A stretch of 64,000 bases of DNA from Hymenopellis radicata. Lineage: Eukaryota; Basidiomycota; Agaricomycetes; Agaricales; Physalacriaceae. Position 1 is the first letter of the stretch. Each line of letters begins with the position of its first letter. This document shows positions 1 to 10,225 of this stretch, piece by piece. The notes beneath the pieces were generated by a model. That model saw only the letters and a list, made by a program, of their open reading frames with translations, was not told the DNA's origin and searched no databases. The position numbers and the translations under genes were made by a program. The stretch is taken from assembly GCA_015501595.1 (NCBI GenBank), contig JADNRX010000096.1, positions 94,956 to 158,955 of the forward strand, given 5' to 3'.

Positions 1-424
1 CGCGTGAATTCTCATGAATTCTCACGCTCCGGCGATTGCCGAGAGGCCGCGTAAGCCTCTGATCGATGGCTAGATCTCCCTCATCTCTCTCTCTCACCAC
101 AACGACCACCACCCAGCGAGTGACGATTGTCGCCGCTGCCTCTCTGACGATTGTCAGGAGGCCTCTGGGGTGTTTCCTTAGGCCCTGACTGTGTGCTGGG
201 CTTGCTGCTGTCTCTGTGACAGCAGCAACGGACGACTCGAACCACAGCGCCGACTTCGGACGACGACGACGACGACTCGTGGACGACTGGTGGAGGATGT
301 GCGACGCGGTAGCGGGGATGGGTAGCGGGACGTGCGACACGGAGATGAGGATTCGAGTGAGGATGGATGGAGTATTGACGCGGTTATGAGCGGCGTGCGC
401 GCTGATGGAGCGACCGCGACGACG

Positions 425-560
425 ACAGCCACCACCCACACCCTCACCACCCACACCCACATCAGCACACTACCTTCACCTCACCACACTACCTGCATCA
501 CCATCTCCACTACCGTCATCACCACCATTCTGACTCCCATATCCTCCCACCACCACGCAG
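425..560. repeat. CACC/CAT-rich low-complexity tract
   Basis: The plus strand is almost entirely CACC, CAC and ATC words, a degenerate minisatellite. Open frames across it give repetitive Thr/His- or Val-rich peptides and are not credible genes. Confidence 0.7.
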
Positions 561-637
561 TCCGCATCATGCGCGGCTGAGTGTCCCCGTGCCATTGCCC
601 GGGGATGCTCATCGCGCATGAATGGATTTGAGTGTGT

Positions 638-810
638 TGAATACTCGAGTTTACTCGAGTACTCGACCCGCTCGGCGATCTCGGTGATCCGACTCGTCTT
701 GATCCGTAATCCGTGGCGGGTCGGATTAGATAAGGATCGCGGATCGGCAGTTTTGGCCACGGGTACTCGCGTGATGGATCGCGGATCTGACCCGGGTTTG
801 ACTCGTTGAG
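638..810. repeat. palindrome-rich repetitive block
   Basis: Two copies of the palindrome ACTCGAGT sit 10 bp apart (643-650 and 653-660), followed by a third half-copy. From 733 to 790 the words GGATCGCGGATC recur with GGGTACTCG. This looks like a degenerate dispersed repeat that overlaps the 3' side of the reading frame described at 810-1176. No terminal repeats that would define a mobile element were found. Confidence 0.45.
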
Positions 811-1176
811 GTCTCTAGCAGGCCCGTCTGTCTCAAAGAAAGCGAGGGCGTCATCAATGGCAATATTGGCGGAGATGACACCCTCAGAGTTATCCGGGTC
901 CGCTCGAAGGTTGTCAAGAGCAGCGCGGCCAGTAAGAATCTTAAGCTTTGCGAGGCAAAATTTTGAATAGGTGTCGGGGGAGTACTGGTCGAGCTCGGCG
1001 GCGCGCGCAAGGAGATCGTCTGCACGGCGGACTAAACTGCTCGTCGGGACGTGCGAAGACGACTGAGAGATGAGGCCGCTACCACTGTCGGGGGCAGGAG
1101 GAGGAGTCTGGGGTGGGGAAGGAGCAGGGGAGTGGCTGCTACGAATGTCTTGCATCACAGCGTCGAGGTCGGCCAT
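810..1176 (-). CDS. hypothetical protein, 5' part; 3' end uncertain
   Basis: From the ATG at 1176 the frame encodes a protein beginning MADLDAVMQDI. A Ser/Pro-rich disordered stretch follows, then an alpha-helical segment with the sequence LLARAAELDQYSP and further helices to about residue 120. Composition is protein-like this far. The frame then runs on to a stop at 481 through the repetitive block downstream, giving a tail unlike any protein I know. I infer either a last exon lost in repeats or a gene cut by repeat insertion. No family is recognised; the helical part could be a small coiled-coil or TPR-like segment. Confidence 0.4.
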
Positions 1177-1290
1177 AGCGTAAAGGATGAAGAGATGGAG
1201 TAGGCGATCAGTGGCAGAAGGTATTTGTGGAGAAAAGCCAGACAGAAGGCACGCGCACACGCGCAGGCTAACCTCAGAAAGTGCCTTAAA

Positions 1291-1425
1291 AAACATTCAG
1301 TATCCAAACGACAACACTCGGCACCACGGAGAATGCACAGATGACAACGGGAGTGGCCAAAATGAACGCGACATAATAGCGGGACTCGGATTAGCGGCGA
1401 GACTGGGGGAAGGATTGAATCCACA
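1291..1425 (+). repeat. short dispersed repeat, copy A
   Basis: A stretch of roughly 80-130 bp beginning CATTCAGTATCCAAACGAC and containing GCACAGATGACAACGGGAG matches, with many substitutions, a second copy about 1 kb downstream in the same orientation. No coding capacity was recognised. Confidence 0.5.
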
Positions 1426-2289
1426 AGCTGTAAAAGCGGGTACATACTCGTGCTGTGGGCAAATAGCGATAGCGAATAGCGCACCTTCCTAATTGGGATG
1501 ATCGCTGGTTCAATCCACGACCGACGTTCCACTTGAATCAGATTTTCAGACGGCCAGCGGCGCCGTGTCGGTGTCGATGTACAACGGTAAAGTGATTCCT
1601 CAGCGACAAAATAGGTATAAGAATGTGCTTTTATACCTTAAACCTTGGGTATCAGCCTCTGAGTCTCTGAATTTGAGGTTTTAGAGCTCATCAGACCGGT
1701 TGAAAGGGATCTTGAGGTAGAACTTCAACATTAAGGCGAAGACTAGCCCAGAAAACAAGTTTGAAGTATTTAGAGGTGTCCAAGCAGCGTCGCTCACGTC
1801 GCTCACCCGGCAGACTCATATGTACATCATGCTACAGTGCATCTGATGCCTCACGGATACTCCAGACAGGACCATAGCATGAGCTATAAGTGGCTGAATG
1901 CTAATTTTATCGAAGGAGGCAGCAGAACGCGCCCAGAAGACAAGAGCGATTACCACCCGCCAACGAAATAATTCCTTTTCGAGCGCGCTATTTGGTCGGC
2001 ATCTCGGCATTGCGGGCATTCCCGCTGGATAGCGACCTAAAAGGGAAACTCCCACGATTTTCCAGCACCAGTATCTGAATGTCAATTTCGTGGATACCGG
2101 GCGTGACTTCAAGGTTCTGATGGTTCTCAGATGATAGATCTGGTCCATTGAACACGGGTAGGTACCAACAAGCCAGCTGAAATAGTCACCTTCCTCTTCT
2201 TTTCCCTTCCTTTCCTCCTCCCTCTTTCCTTTTTTGGATTTCTTTTAATTTTTTTTTATTCAGCCCACAACACCAGTATCTGGCCGTAA
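1426..2289. other. no recognisable gene
   Basis: No gene was recognised. There is a T/C-rich run at about 2190-2265 (stretches of TTTTCCTT and TTTTTTTT). The longest frame, 1816-2148 minus, has no family motif and is probably random. Confidence 0.4.
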
Positions 2290-2420
2290 AAGCAGCCATT
2301 CAGTACTCAAAGGACGACACATGATGGCATAGAGAACGCACAGATGACAACGGGAGCACCTCCAAAAAGCGAAAAAAGGCGAGACGCGTGCATTAGGCTG
2401 GGGTAGGATCCGAACCGCGG
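2290..2420 (+). repeat. short dispersed repeat, copy B
   Basis: This is the degenerate second copy of the element at 1291-1425. It shares the CATTCAGTA start and the word GCACAGATGACAACGGGAG at 2338-2356. It is AT-richer upstream. Both copies look old. Confidence 0.5.
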
Positions 2421-3190
2421 CCAACGAAACGAACAACCCGCCACTCTGGGGCGACTCCAATCGTGTCAGACGACGACAGTCTGAATGCCGATGAAAAGGA
2501 GGCCGTGCAATAAAGCCATAGCCAAACAGAACCCTCAATCAAGGCTTCAAACTTGACATCCTCGTGACCACTGTCAAATTTGAAGCCAGGAGAACCCTAA
2601 CCTTAATGAGAACCGTGCAGCCAGTGGCTCGGTCGCCTTCCACGACGCTGACAAGCAGCCAATGCGAGAAACCGCATCAGGATCACCAGCAAGTGACACA
2701 GCAAGACGACGGCGACAGCGCGGAGACCACAACGCCAGCGGAAGGGACGGGTGAACGAGCCCGCGCCCCAGCCCGCCTCAGCACGACAGCCATGAAGCAA
2801 CGGAAGGCGGCAGGTAACCTGTGGCGACGTACGAGGCGCCATTTATACATATGGAGCCCCGCACGTCTTGGAACCACACCCCGCCCACGCAAATTTACGT
2901 GGGAAAATCCGGCCATGGTGGTGGTCACGGATCAAGGAGCCTTCCCCTCGAGGCCTTTCTACTTCAAAGCCTGGACATTCCTCCCTTGGACCTCAAAGCC
3001 GCGTCAGCCGCCTTTTCCAGTTTATCGAGCCAAGCTGTGCTGGAAATCAAAGCGACCGAGCTTCGTGCGGCCACGGTCACTGCGACAAGGCAACCAGAAA
3101 CGGGTTTCGGACGGGCGAGGTGATGTCCTCAGGTGTTTCAAGGAAATTTACGGTAGCTTCGGCAGCTGCGTGCACTGGAAGCCATGACAC
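2421..3190. other. no recognisable gene
   Basis: Several overlapping frames exist on both strands. The longest (2564-3187 plus) is rich in Arg, Pro and Thr and shows no domain. GC-rich composition explains the open frames. I see no splice-supported gene here. Confidence 0.35.
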
Positions 3191-3199
3191 CGCCTAGGA

Positions 3200-3995
3200 C
3201 CTCATGTTCAACACTCGTACAGACGAAATACAGTACCCTGTCATCACATGGAAATGCGCCGAGCTTGAGCGCACTTTGTACCATCGACGAGAGCACATCG
3301 ACCTTTACTACCAGCATCTTGTGGACGCCACTGTTCCCATCGAGCTCACAGGCGGGGCGATGGCCGAGGTAGGTAGGTAGGTAGGTAGGTAGGTAGAAAA
3401 CCGTCATGGGTCCCATTGAGGAACGACGGGTGCAGGCAATGTTATCGGGTGAGAGCTACCACCCCACTCCCTGCCTCCCCGGAAGTGTGCCAAATGAGCT
3501 CACCGTTTTTCAGGCCGTAGATCTGGCACTTGATTATGTGAGTTTCATTGCTCAATCGCAGTCTTCGCCTGACGATTAGCCAGGGAAGGAAAAGTTCGAT
3601 ACCTCGAACTATCGCAATGCACGTCTGCTGGGCTCCGTCGCGCGCACGCTGTGCATGCTATCGCTGCTGTTCAACTCGAGTATTCTCCCTTTTCATTGGA
3701 CATCGAACGTGCGCCTCTTAACCTCCTGCCCACCGCACGGGAGCTCGGGGTTGCCGTTATCGCATACGCACCGCTTAGTCGTGGGCTTCTCGCCGGTCAC
3801 ATCAAGTCTCTGGACGATTTGGCGCCCGACGATTCTCGCAGACAGTTCCCTAAATATTAGCGCGGAGAATTTTCCGCAGATCCTCAGGCTGGTAGACAAG
3901 ATTGGCGACATTGGGAAGAATCGCGGGGCTACACCAGGACACACTGCGCTGGCGTGGATATTGGCGCAGGGGAGAGAATGTCTTTCTTATTATGA
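3200..3995 (+). pseudogene. aldo/keto reductase pseudogene (pyridoxal-reductase-like group)
   Basis: Scattered frames spell recognisable pieces of an NADP-dependent aldo/keto reductase barrel: HIDLYYQHLVDATVPIE (about 3296-3346), the VQLEYSPFSLDIE strand (about 3669-3708), LLPTARELGVAVIAYAPLSR (about 3719-3778), and GHTALAWILAQG near 3940-3973. The first piece runs into an AGGT microsatellite at 3367-3396 where the family normally continues with a conserved EGKVRY-type strand. The middle pieces lie in different frames with stops between them. The N-terminal cofactor strand and the C-terminus are missing. I infer a dead gene. It could be a heavily introned gene with unusual junctions, but the lost barrel segments argue against that. 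Confidence 0.75.
3367..3396. repeat. (AGGT)7 microsatellite
   Basis: Seven full AGGT units plus AG interrupt the reductase pseudogene just after the GGAMAE segment. Confidence 0.9.
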
Positions 3996-4016
3996 TAGGG
4001 ACCTGGTGCCGGTTTC

Positions 4017-4036
4017 TACCTACCTACCTACCTACC
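4017..4036. repeat. (TACC)5 microsatellite
   Basis: Five TACC units lie just after the last reductase-like segment. TACC on the plus strand is the reverse complement of the GGTA unit at 3367-3396, so the pseudogene core is bracketed by an inverted pair of tetranucleotide tracts. Confidence 0.9.
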
Positions 4037-4402
4037 TGTGAGTTTTCACCATTGACAGTTATTGTATACTTGCTTGAACCTGCGACGGCGCCGGGGTGAA
4101 ACTGGAAGACTCTGCACCTCGTACACCACTGTATGACTAGAGACGAGCAGCAAAGGCGTTGCCGATGTATGTTTGTATCCGGTATGCCGAACTACGTAGC
4201 CCGCCCAAATCGCGGTCAGAAGCATGGAACCCTGGATTGTAAAAATTACATCACGGTGCAATCACGGTGCGTTCCCGTCTGTTGCCTTTATCCCATAATA
4301 ACTTCAATTTAATAAGTATTTCATAGTTGAATGCATGGATACCAGACGCATTTTCACTGCGATCCAGATTTCCTTGCGTCCTGCCTTTACCTCGAACAAG
4401 GA
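4037..4402. other. intergenic, upstream of the transporter
   Basis: No gene was recognised. It holds the presumed promoter and 5' leader of the transporter starting at 4403. I could not identify a convincing TATA box. Confidence 0.4.
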
Positions 4403-6259
4403 ATGCTTTCTGTCGGCACGCTCATTTTCGTCTCTCTGAGACCGCTAATCAAACTGTACTTACCTTGCTTGCTTTATAATGGTACTTTCTGACCAGAGAT
4501 CTAGGCTACTGTGTGTGGGCAGCGGGTTCATCGTCACCAAGGCAGATCTTTTTCCAATGGTTGCCGCTAGAGGTGCGGGACAGATCGCTCTGGTATGTAC
4601 TACAATACGCCTTGGAAGTCTGATCTTACACCCACTAGAATATCACAACGCCATGCCTCATGTTCTCGAAGATTGTCCCCGCATTTGACTCCTCCAACAT
4701 CGGTGTACTAGGTATGTCTCAAGTCTCTCAATAACGCTTGTCCTTCAATTTCAGATTACTAGGACCATTGGTCGTTATCGGCGCCATATACCAGGCTTTG
4801 GGTATTGTTATTTCCTGGGGCGTTAAACAGCTCTTCTGGGTTCCCCATCGTTTTAGATATGGTATTCTCGTTGCAGGTGGCTGGGGTAACTTTGGTGACT
4901 TGCGTGAGCTTCCTCGCACTCATACACGCGCTGGTCTCAACATTAACACTAGCAACGGCTGTCATTATGAGCATCACGGGCCCATCTCCCTTCCGGGGCA
5001 AATCAGACCAGGATCTAGCTGTCGCGTACATTTCTGCATTGGTGTTGTACTATATGGTGTGTATCTAATCACTCTAGTTCTTCAACCCAAGCTAATGGCA
5101 ATCCAGCTGACGTTCTTTCCTCTAGGCGGTAACCGTTTGATCGCTCTGGATTTCAAGGGCGCCGATGTCGAGCCCGAAGAAATTCGAGCGGCGATGAAGC
5201 GGAGACATCAACATATCATTCGAGGAATTAGTCGTCTTATTCGACGGAATACCCACAGGAAATCCGACGGCGTGGAACTGAGCGATCTTGAGGATAGAAC
5301 AAATGAGAAGGCTTCAACTCTCCAAGCCAGCAGAGTCATCGAGCAAGAACTTAAAATAGAGCCCGAAACCACCAGTGCGCGCCCTACTATGCCGCTGCGC
5401 AGACATGTCTCCCTTTATGATGAAGTCACGGTCGTCGAATCGGCCTACGTGCTTACAAGACCGCCTTCGTCGACGGGGTTCATCGCAGAGGAAAAGATAG
5501 AGTCCCCACCACCACCAGCACTGGCCGTCCCCGAACTCGGCCGCGACAGTTCACAACCTCCCACGTCTATTCACGGAATCGAACATGACCGCGTGGAAGA
5601 ATCACCGCCCGATGTGACTCGCGCTCGTCGCACCCTGCTGATCCTCAAGGGCATTCTGCAATCGCTTTGTATGTCTGCCTCGCTCTCCATCCTCATCTCG
5701 TTCCTGATCGCCCTCATTGAACCTCTCAAAGCGTTGTTTGTTGCAGTCGACGGGTATTCTATGCCCTCTGCACCAGACGGTGAACCTCCATTGGCGGTGC
5801 TATACGATTTCGCGGACTTCATGGGTGCTGCCAGTGTTCCTCTGAACCTGGTCTGTTTGGGATCGGCATTGGCGAGGCTAAATGTTCCGCGAAGCCAGTG
5901 GCCGAGTCTCCCGCTAGGCGCCATCTTTTCGTTAGCGGTGGGAAGGATGATCCTGATGCCAGTTCTTGGGGTGTTGATTTGTGTGGGATTGATTCATGTG
6001 AATTTTATTTCGCAAGACGACAAGGTGCTACAATTCATTTGCATGTAAGTCGTCATCTTGCCTTTGACCCGCCTTGGCTGAATGAATGAATAGATTCTTC
6101 TCTTGTCTGCCGACGGGAACAACCCAGGTCTTTGTCACGCAGGTATATAGCGGCACCGGCGATGCTGAGCATCTTTCAGCTTTCCTCATTCCGCAGTATA
6201 TCTTGATGTTCTTGTCCATGACAGTCCTTTCTGCGTATACCCTTCAACTCATCTTCTAA
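4403..6259 (+). CDS. auxin-efflux-carrier-type membrane transporter (PIN-like)
   Basis: Integral membrane transporter of the auxin efflux carrier / BART superfamily, known in fungi as uncharacterised PIN-like proteins, probably in the ER or plasma membrane. The start at 4403 gives MLSVGTLIFVSLRPLIK as the first helix. Splicing 4455/4505 and 4592/4639 yields TKADLFP, VAARGAGQ and NITTPCLMFSKIVPAF, all typical of the N-terminal half. Further introns lie near 4711-4753, 4909-4951 (restoring GDLPTAVIM) and 5057-5127. The segment PHRFRYGILVAGGWGN matches the family signature. A long hydrophilic loop (about 5160-5630) separates the two helical halves. The C-terminal half contains GAASVPLNLVCLGSALARL, and a last intron at 6045-6093 leads to a final helix ending LQLIF. 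Every junction keeps frame, so the gene looks intact. Its substrate cannot be inferred from sequence. Confidence 0.88.
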
Positions 6260-6519
6260 AGGTCTTGACATTATAAAACATTTGGCTCTGGGACCGTGGA
6301 TCGATCGCTCGAAAGGCTCGACCATGGTGATACCAATATTTTACAAAATACAATACACTACACCACTGCTAAAAAAAACAATGTTACTTAATCGGTGATA
6401 CAGCTGGAGGAAATAACCTGTAGCTAGCGGTCGCTGTCAAAGAAAGAGATACCCAAGGCTGAACATCATCGTCGTGCTAGGCTTGGCTGTCGTCGGCAAC
6501 GCTGGCATTTTACGAGTCT

Positions 6520-6632
6520 TGTCCGGATGGGCGAGACGAGCGAGTGGTCGGCGTGGCGGGGCTGGGACGAAGCTGGGTATGTCGCCTCGCGGCCCGTTCT
6601 GAAAACATGAAGAGCGATCAGGGTTAGGGTTA
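6520..6632 (-). pseudogene. internally deleted copy of the small membrane-protein gene at 36412
   Basis: Read on the minus strand, the leader AACCCTAACCCTGATCGCTC and the ATG are followed directly by the hydrophilic tail region (CCCAGCCCCGCCACGCCGACCA). The intact gene at 36412-36591 has the same leader and tail, but with about 85 bp encoding the single hydrophobic helix between them. Here that helix is gone and the reading frame of the tail differs. No kinase follows, unlike at 36595. It is a non-functional remnant. Confidence 0.7.
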
Positions 6633-7194
6633 TGTCTGATCGCCCAAACGTGATCAGGATTTTCTTCGCTTAACTTTACCCAGACGTCTTTACCACGACG
6701 ACCCAAGACTCCTTGCAACAGGAGACGGCGAAACTATGTTAGTCGCGATAGGACCATTTTTATTCCTTGTGTATCGAACTCACTGTTTATAGGATACTTC
6801 GTTTGTAAATTGACCACATTGGCACCTCCCCTCGCATAACACATATTCCCTTGGTCCTTCCTGCGAAGACACGCGAAAACACGAGGATCATGCTGTTTAA
6901 ATTGTCACTGCCCGACGTCATCCCACCCTTAATGACTCCGGGCACTAGCGCCTCGCAAGGACATCTATTTCCCGGCCCTTGGAGGATTTTCCCTCTTACA
7001 GGCTCTGTCGGTAAGTGCAAACAAGACGCGACCATTGCTTTTACTCACGTGAGAGCTGAACAAGGTTCCCGAAACATTGAGATACTAACTGATAAATATG
7101 TTTGCTATTTTTGTTCTTGTATAATGGATGGACGACTTTCTATCTTTCCAATGCGATTCTGGGTGTTCTGAAGATTCGTTCTGAACATGTAAGC
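6633..7194. other. no recognisable gene
   Basis: A frame at 6851-7171 plus contains a Pro/Gly-rich segment (TPGTSASQGHLFPGPW) that reads like protein, but no family is recognised. It lies at the outer edge of the duplicated block, opposite the position where the other copy carries an ABC-transporter fragment. Confidence 0.35.
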
Positions 7195-9345
7195 GATTTT
7201 GATGTCCCACTGAGTGCGAACGTTGAAGAGAATTGGCGGATCGAAAATAGGCACCCCTGAAATCACGGCTTGCTTCCTACCATGATGACGAGGGCTCAAA
7301 GTCCTCAGTCACTCTCATTGCGGATGGTGGTGTAACAGACTTGAAACGCCCTTCCCATGTCCCCTCGTCCGCCGTGGAGACTCCCATCACCACCCGAATA
7401 GAGTCTCGGGAAAGGACGTCGTAAAATCTGATGGTTTTTCTGATTAGCATTCAGACGACCAGCTCTCATGCAACATTCAGGAGGGGGCTCTAGTACAGCA
7501 AGTACTAATGGGCAACCGCGCGGCGGTCGAGATCGTCTATCTGATGCCTGAGTCTATTAACCTGTACGTGCTGCGATGTTAACTATACAGTCTGGTGCCC
7601 AGTTGACTGATGAATCATGATTCTCCATCTGTCTACCATTTGAATGGGCCTTGGCTATTCTTACCGTTCGCACTTGCCAATCAAACGTCTCTCGCTGTGC
7701 TAGAATCTACTCGACGCCACCGCTGGAGTTCGTTCGTCAAGTCAACGGTGAAGTTGAGTACTACTTCTGGCGTCTACTAGTACTGTGCCTCTATTATTCT
7801 TCAGTATCGGTGTCCCTGTGCGTCGTTCGGGTTCCAGTGCGCTCTACATCGGCTCTACTCATGTTGTAGCTCTGCTTCCAATGTTCATCTGTCAGTGGAC
7901 TTCAAGAGTCAAAGTCCTGGTTCCTTGCAACATTAAGCTACGGCATTACGCGTATTCAGGTACTAGCTTCTCGCATTATCCTATTAAAGGTCGACTCAAC
8001 TTTCCAGACTGGTACATACCAACCTACCTACTATGTCCTCCGTCGCGCAAGAACTTGGATTGTCAGAACACGAAGCACGCCGTCTCATCGGCAACAATCT
8101 CAACGGTCACATTATCTCTATCCTCTGCTACGGCCTCTACGTTATGATCTTTGGTGCTACCATGCATCAGATAGGTATGTATGCTACATCTTTCCCTTGG
8201 TTCTTTTACGACGACGGCTCACGCTGATGATGCTACCAGTGGCGCGCCACGAATGGCCCCGTCAACGTGTCGGTTTGACGATTGTCCTCTGCCTAATATG
8301 GGCCGTGGCGACGATGAGCTTTGGGCTTTCGTGGAATGGGATATATACCACCTACGTTACCCATGGTCAATCCGAGAATTCCGTCCTCGGATTTATATCA
8401 GGCATAGGTAGCGGGAACTTCACACCTCAAAGACGCGCCCTCAATATCCTGGGCATGACGGCAACTCCCTTCAATGTCGTGCTCGCTGAACTCACGAATG
8501 TGAGTAATGGCATCCTGATACGTTCAAAGCTCACACTGTCAAAGGTTTGGCGATGCGGAGTGATATATAAGCACAATTGGTTTGTCGTTTCCCTTCCAGT
8601 GCTCGGTATTCTCGGCGGCCTGAGTATGTGCTCAGCTTCCTCCGAAACTGCCTACTGACGCCAGTGCCACAGTTAGCCACGTCTTCTACATGCTGGTACT
8701 GTTCCCGCCTACGACCACATTTGCCGGCACCCTGACACAAATCAATTGGATCATCGTATACTACTCCATCACAGCATCCATCAATATCCTTACGACCTCT
8801 CTCATCATCGTGCGTATTATTCGGGTTGTCGGACTAAAACGCACACGCACCTACCGTGGGCTCATCGAGATAATGGTGGAATCCGCTTTCCTCTTCTCCG
8901 CCACATATCTGGTGTATCTTTCCCTGTATCTCAGGGACTTTTACCTCCCGTACTTCAGTTCCGCGAGCTTGTACGCGCAAGGCATGTTGAACGCCGTGGC
9001 GGTAAGACTTCCCTAATCATGTCTCATTGACTTGTAGACTGATGTACGCACTAGGCAGCCGCACCCACCATGATCATTGGACGCATCATGACTGGAGAGG
9101 CGAGTCCGAATGACTCGTGGACGCGAACCTCACTCCCACGTAGTATGCGTCCCAACATGAGTATCGTCGAGAACATTCGTTTCGCCAGCGTTCATCCTAC
9201 TAGGACGGAGAACTCTGTACTGGACACTGATGTTGCCATCCATCATGACGGCTCGCATCCGTCGACATCGCGAATGGACGAAGAGTTCGTAAGCGAGATG
9301 AACGCAGAGAACCTCAAAGGGAAGGCCGCGCACTAATTTCGCAGA
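7195..9345 (+). repeat. left arm of inverted segmental duplication
   Basis: This block matches the reverse complement of about 33115-35290 almost continuously, including non-coding sequence upstream of the seven-helix gene, all of its introns and its coding exons. Similarity fades just after the stop codon at 9336. Coding differences are few, so the duplication is younger than the other repeats in the window. Confidence 0.9.
8033..9336 (+). CDS. seven-helix integral membrane protein, copy 1 (full-length tail)
   Basis: Multi-exon gene for a protein of the poorly characterised Agaricomycete seven-helix family, loosely receptor-like. The start MSSVAQELGLSEHEARRLIG is followed by helix 1 (ISILCYGLYVMIF). 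Introns at 8175-8239, after ELTN (about 8501-8545), after ILGGL, and after NAVA join exons in frame. The later segments VWRCGVIYKHNWFVVSLP, IIVYYSITASINILTTSLII and IEIMVESAFLFSATYLVYLSLYL are hydrophobic helices in the usual order, with the WRC motif characteristic of the family. The tail after the last helix is hydrophilic and Ser/Thr-rich, with DDE-like acidic ends, and stops at 9336. A near-identical inverted copy lies at 33129-34392. This copy has the longer tail and shows no lesion. Function is unknown; sensing or transport are both possible. Confidence 0.8.
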
Positions 9346-9587
9346 AACACTGGCAGTGGTGGTCGCTTCATCTTCAGAGGACCTGTGGAATGAAAGAGAA
9401 ATTGCAGTGATATAATAGTGGTATTACATCGATTGGAATAGAGAGACACACGTAACTATTCGCAGACTAACTTACTAGACTGAACAACCTGCAATCGGGG
9501 GGGAGTCGTCGCAGCTCGCTGGACTGCACTACCATCCAGTTCTTAAGCAGACAGAAGAACAAAGTCTTGACAATTTTCGAGGAGTTA

Positions 9588-10225
9588 GCGCGCCGTAGCC
9601 CGGCCGTCTCGCTTGTGCTAGAAAAAGAAAGACATATGTGACATGTCAGTTACGAGCACGACAAGGATTTTAGGCATACAGACTAGCGCAATTACGAAGA
9701 CCGGCGTCTAGTGTATGAGATCCGCCTTGAGAAGGCCTCGACAGTGTTTTTGGCGGTTCGGCCCTGTCAACGAGCACGACGAAGTTCGGAGAGATGGTGG
9801 CGGTTAATGATCAAGTCTGTTTGGCGATGTATTGGTGCCGATCATTTCTCTTCACATCTTAAGTAGCGGTTTTATTGTCAACAGAACTCTAAGTCCTGCG
9901 TTCGACGTAGCATATGAGTACGCCATGTGCACACACAACCGAAAATGCGTACATCCCCGACTCGATAAACCTTCCTTGTTGTGAATTTGAACAGAACAGC
10001 GAGACGAGCCGATTTTCTAAAAGCAAACTACTTGTTCGATTCACAATAAGAAGGACCTAGCAACTAACCCTACCATCCTGGGCCGATTAGGGTTATATCG
10101 GACTCCGCTGTCCTCGTTCGAGCCGGGCACGGGAATGTAGGCGCCTCAACTCTCAGATCCGGCTGCCAAGATACGCGCTGCTGCCCACTCGATCTCGGAG
10201 AGTTGTAATTGGGAAGTGGCGTAAG
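9588..10225 (+). repeat. dispersed repeat R2, copy 1
   Basis: From GAGTTAGCGCGCCG to CTGCCCACTCGATCTCGGAGAG this stretch matches 39948-40445 in the same orientation, with many substitutions and indels. Shared words include CAACCTTCCTTG/AAACCTTCCTTG, GTGAATTTGAACAGAACA, CTGTCCTCGTT and ATACGCGCTGCTGCCCACTCG. On the minus strand both copies spell QLQLSxxEWAAARI near the right-hand end (about 10163-10208), so part of the repeat may derive from a protein gene. No full gene is left. Confidence 0.75.

Noticed and set aside
2564..3187. 207-residue open frame on the plus strand
   Set aside because: Arg/Pro/Thr-rich without a motif; overlapping frames in other phases are equally open because of GC content.
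6615..6632. TTAGGG-like words (also near 10081, 26890, 36390 and 41130)
   Set aside because: Only one or two units each and scattered. They are not telomere arrays, and they are too short to call interstitial telomeres. Some may be promoter boxes.
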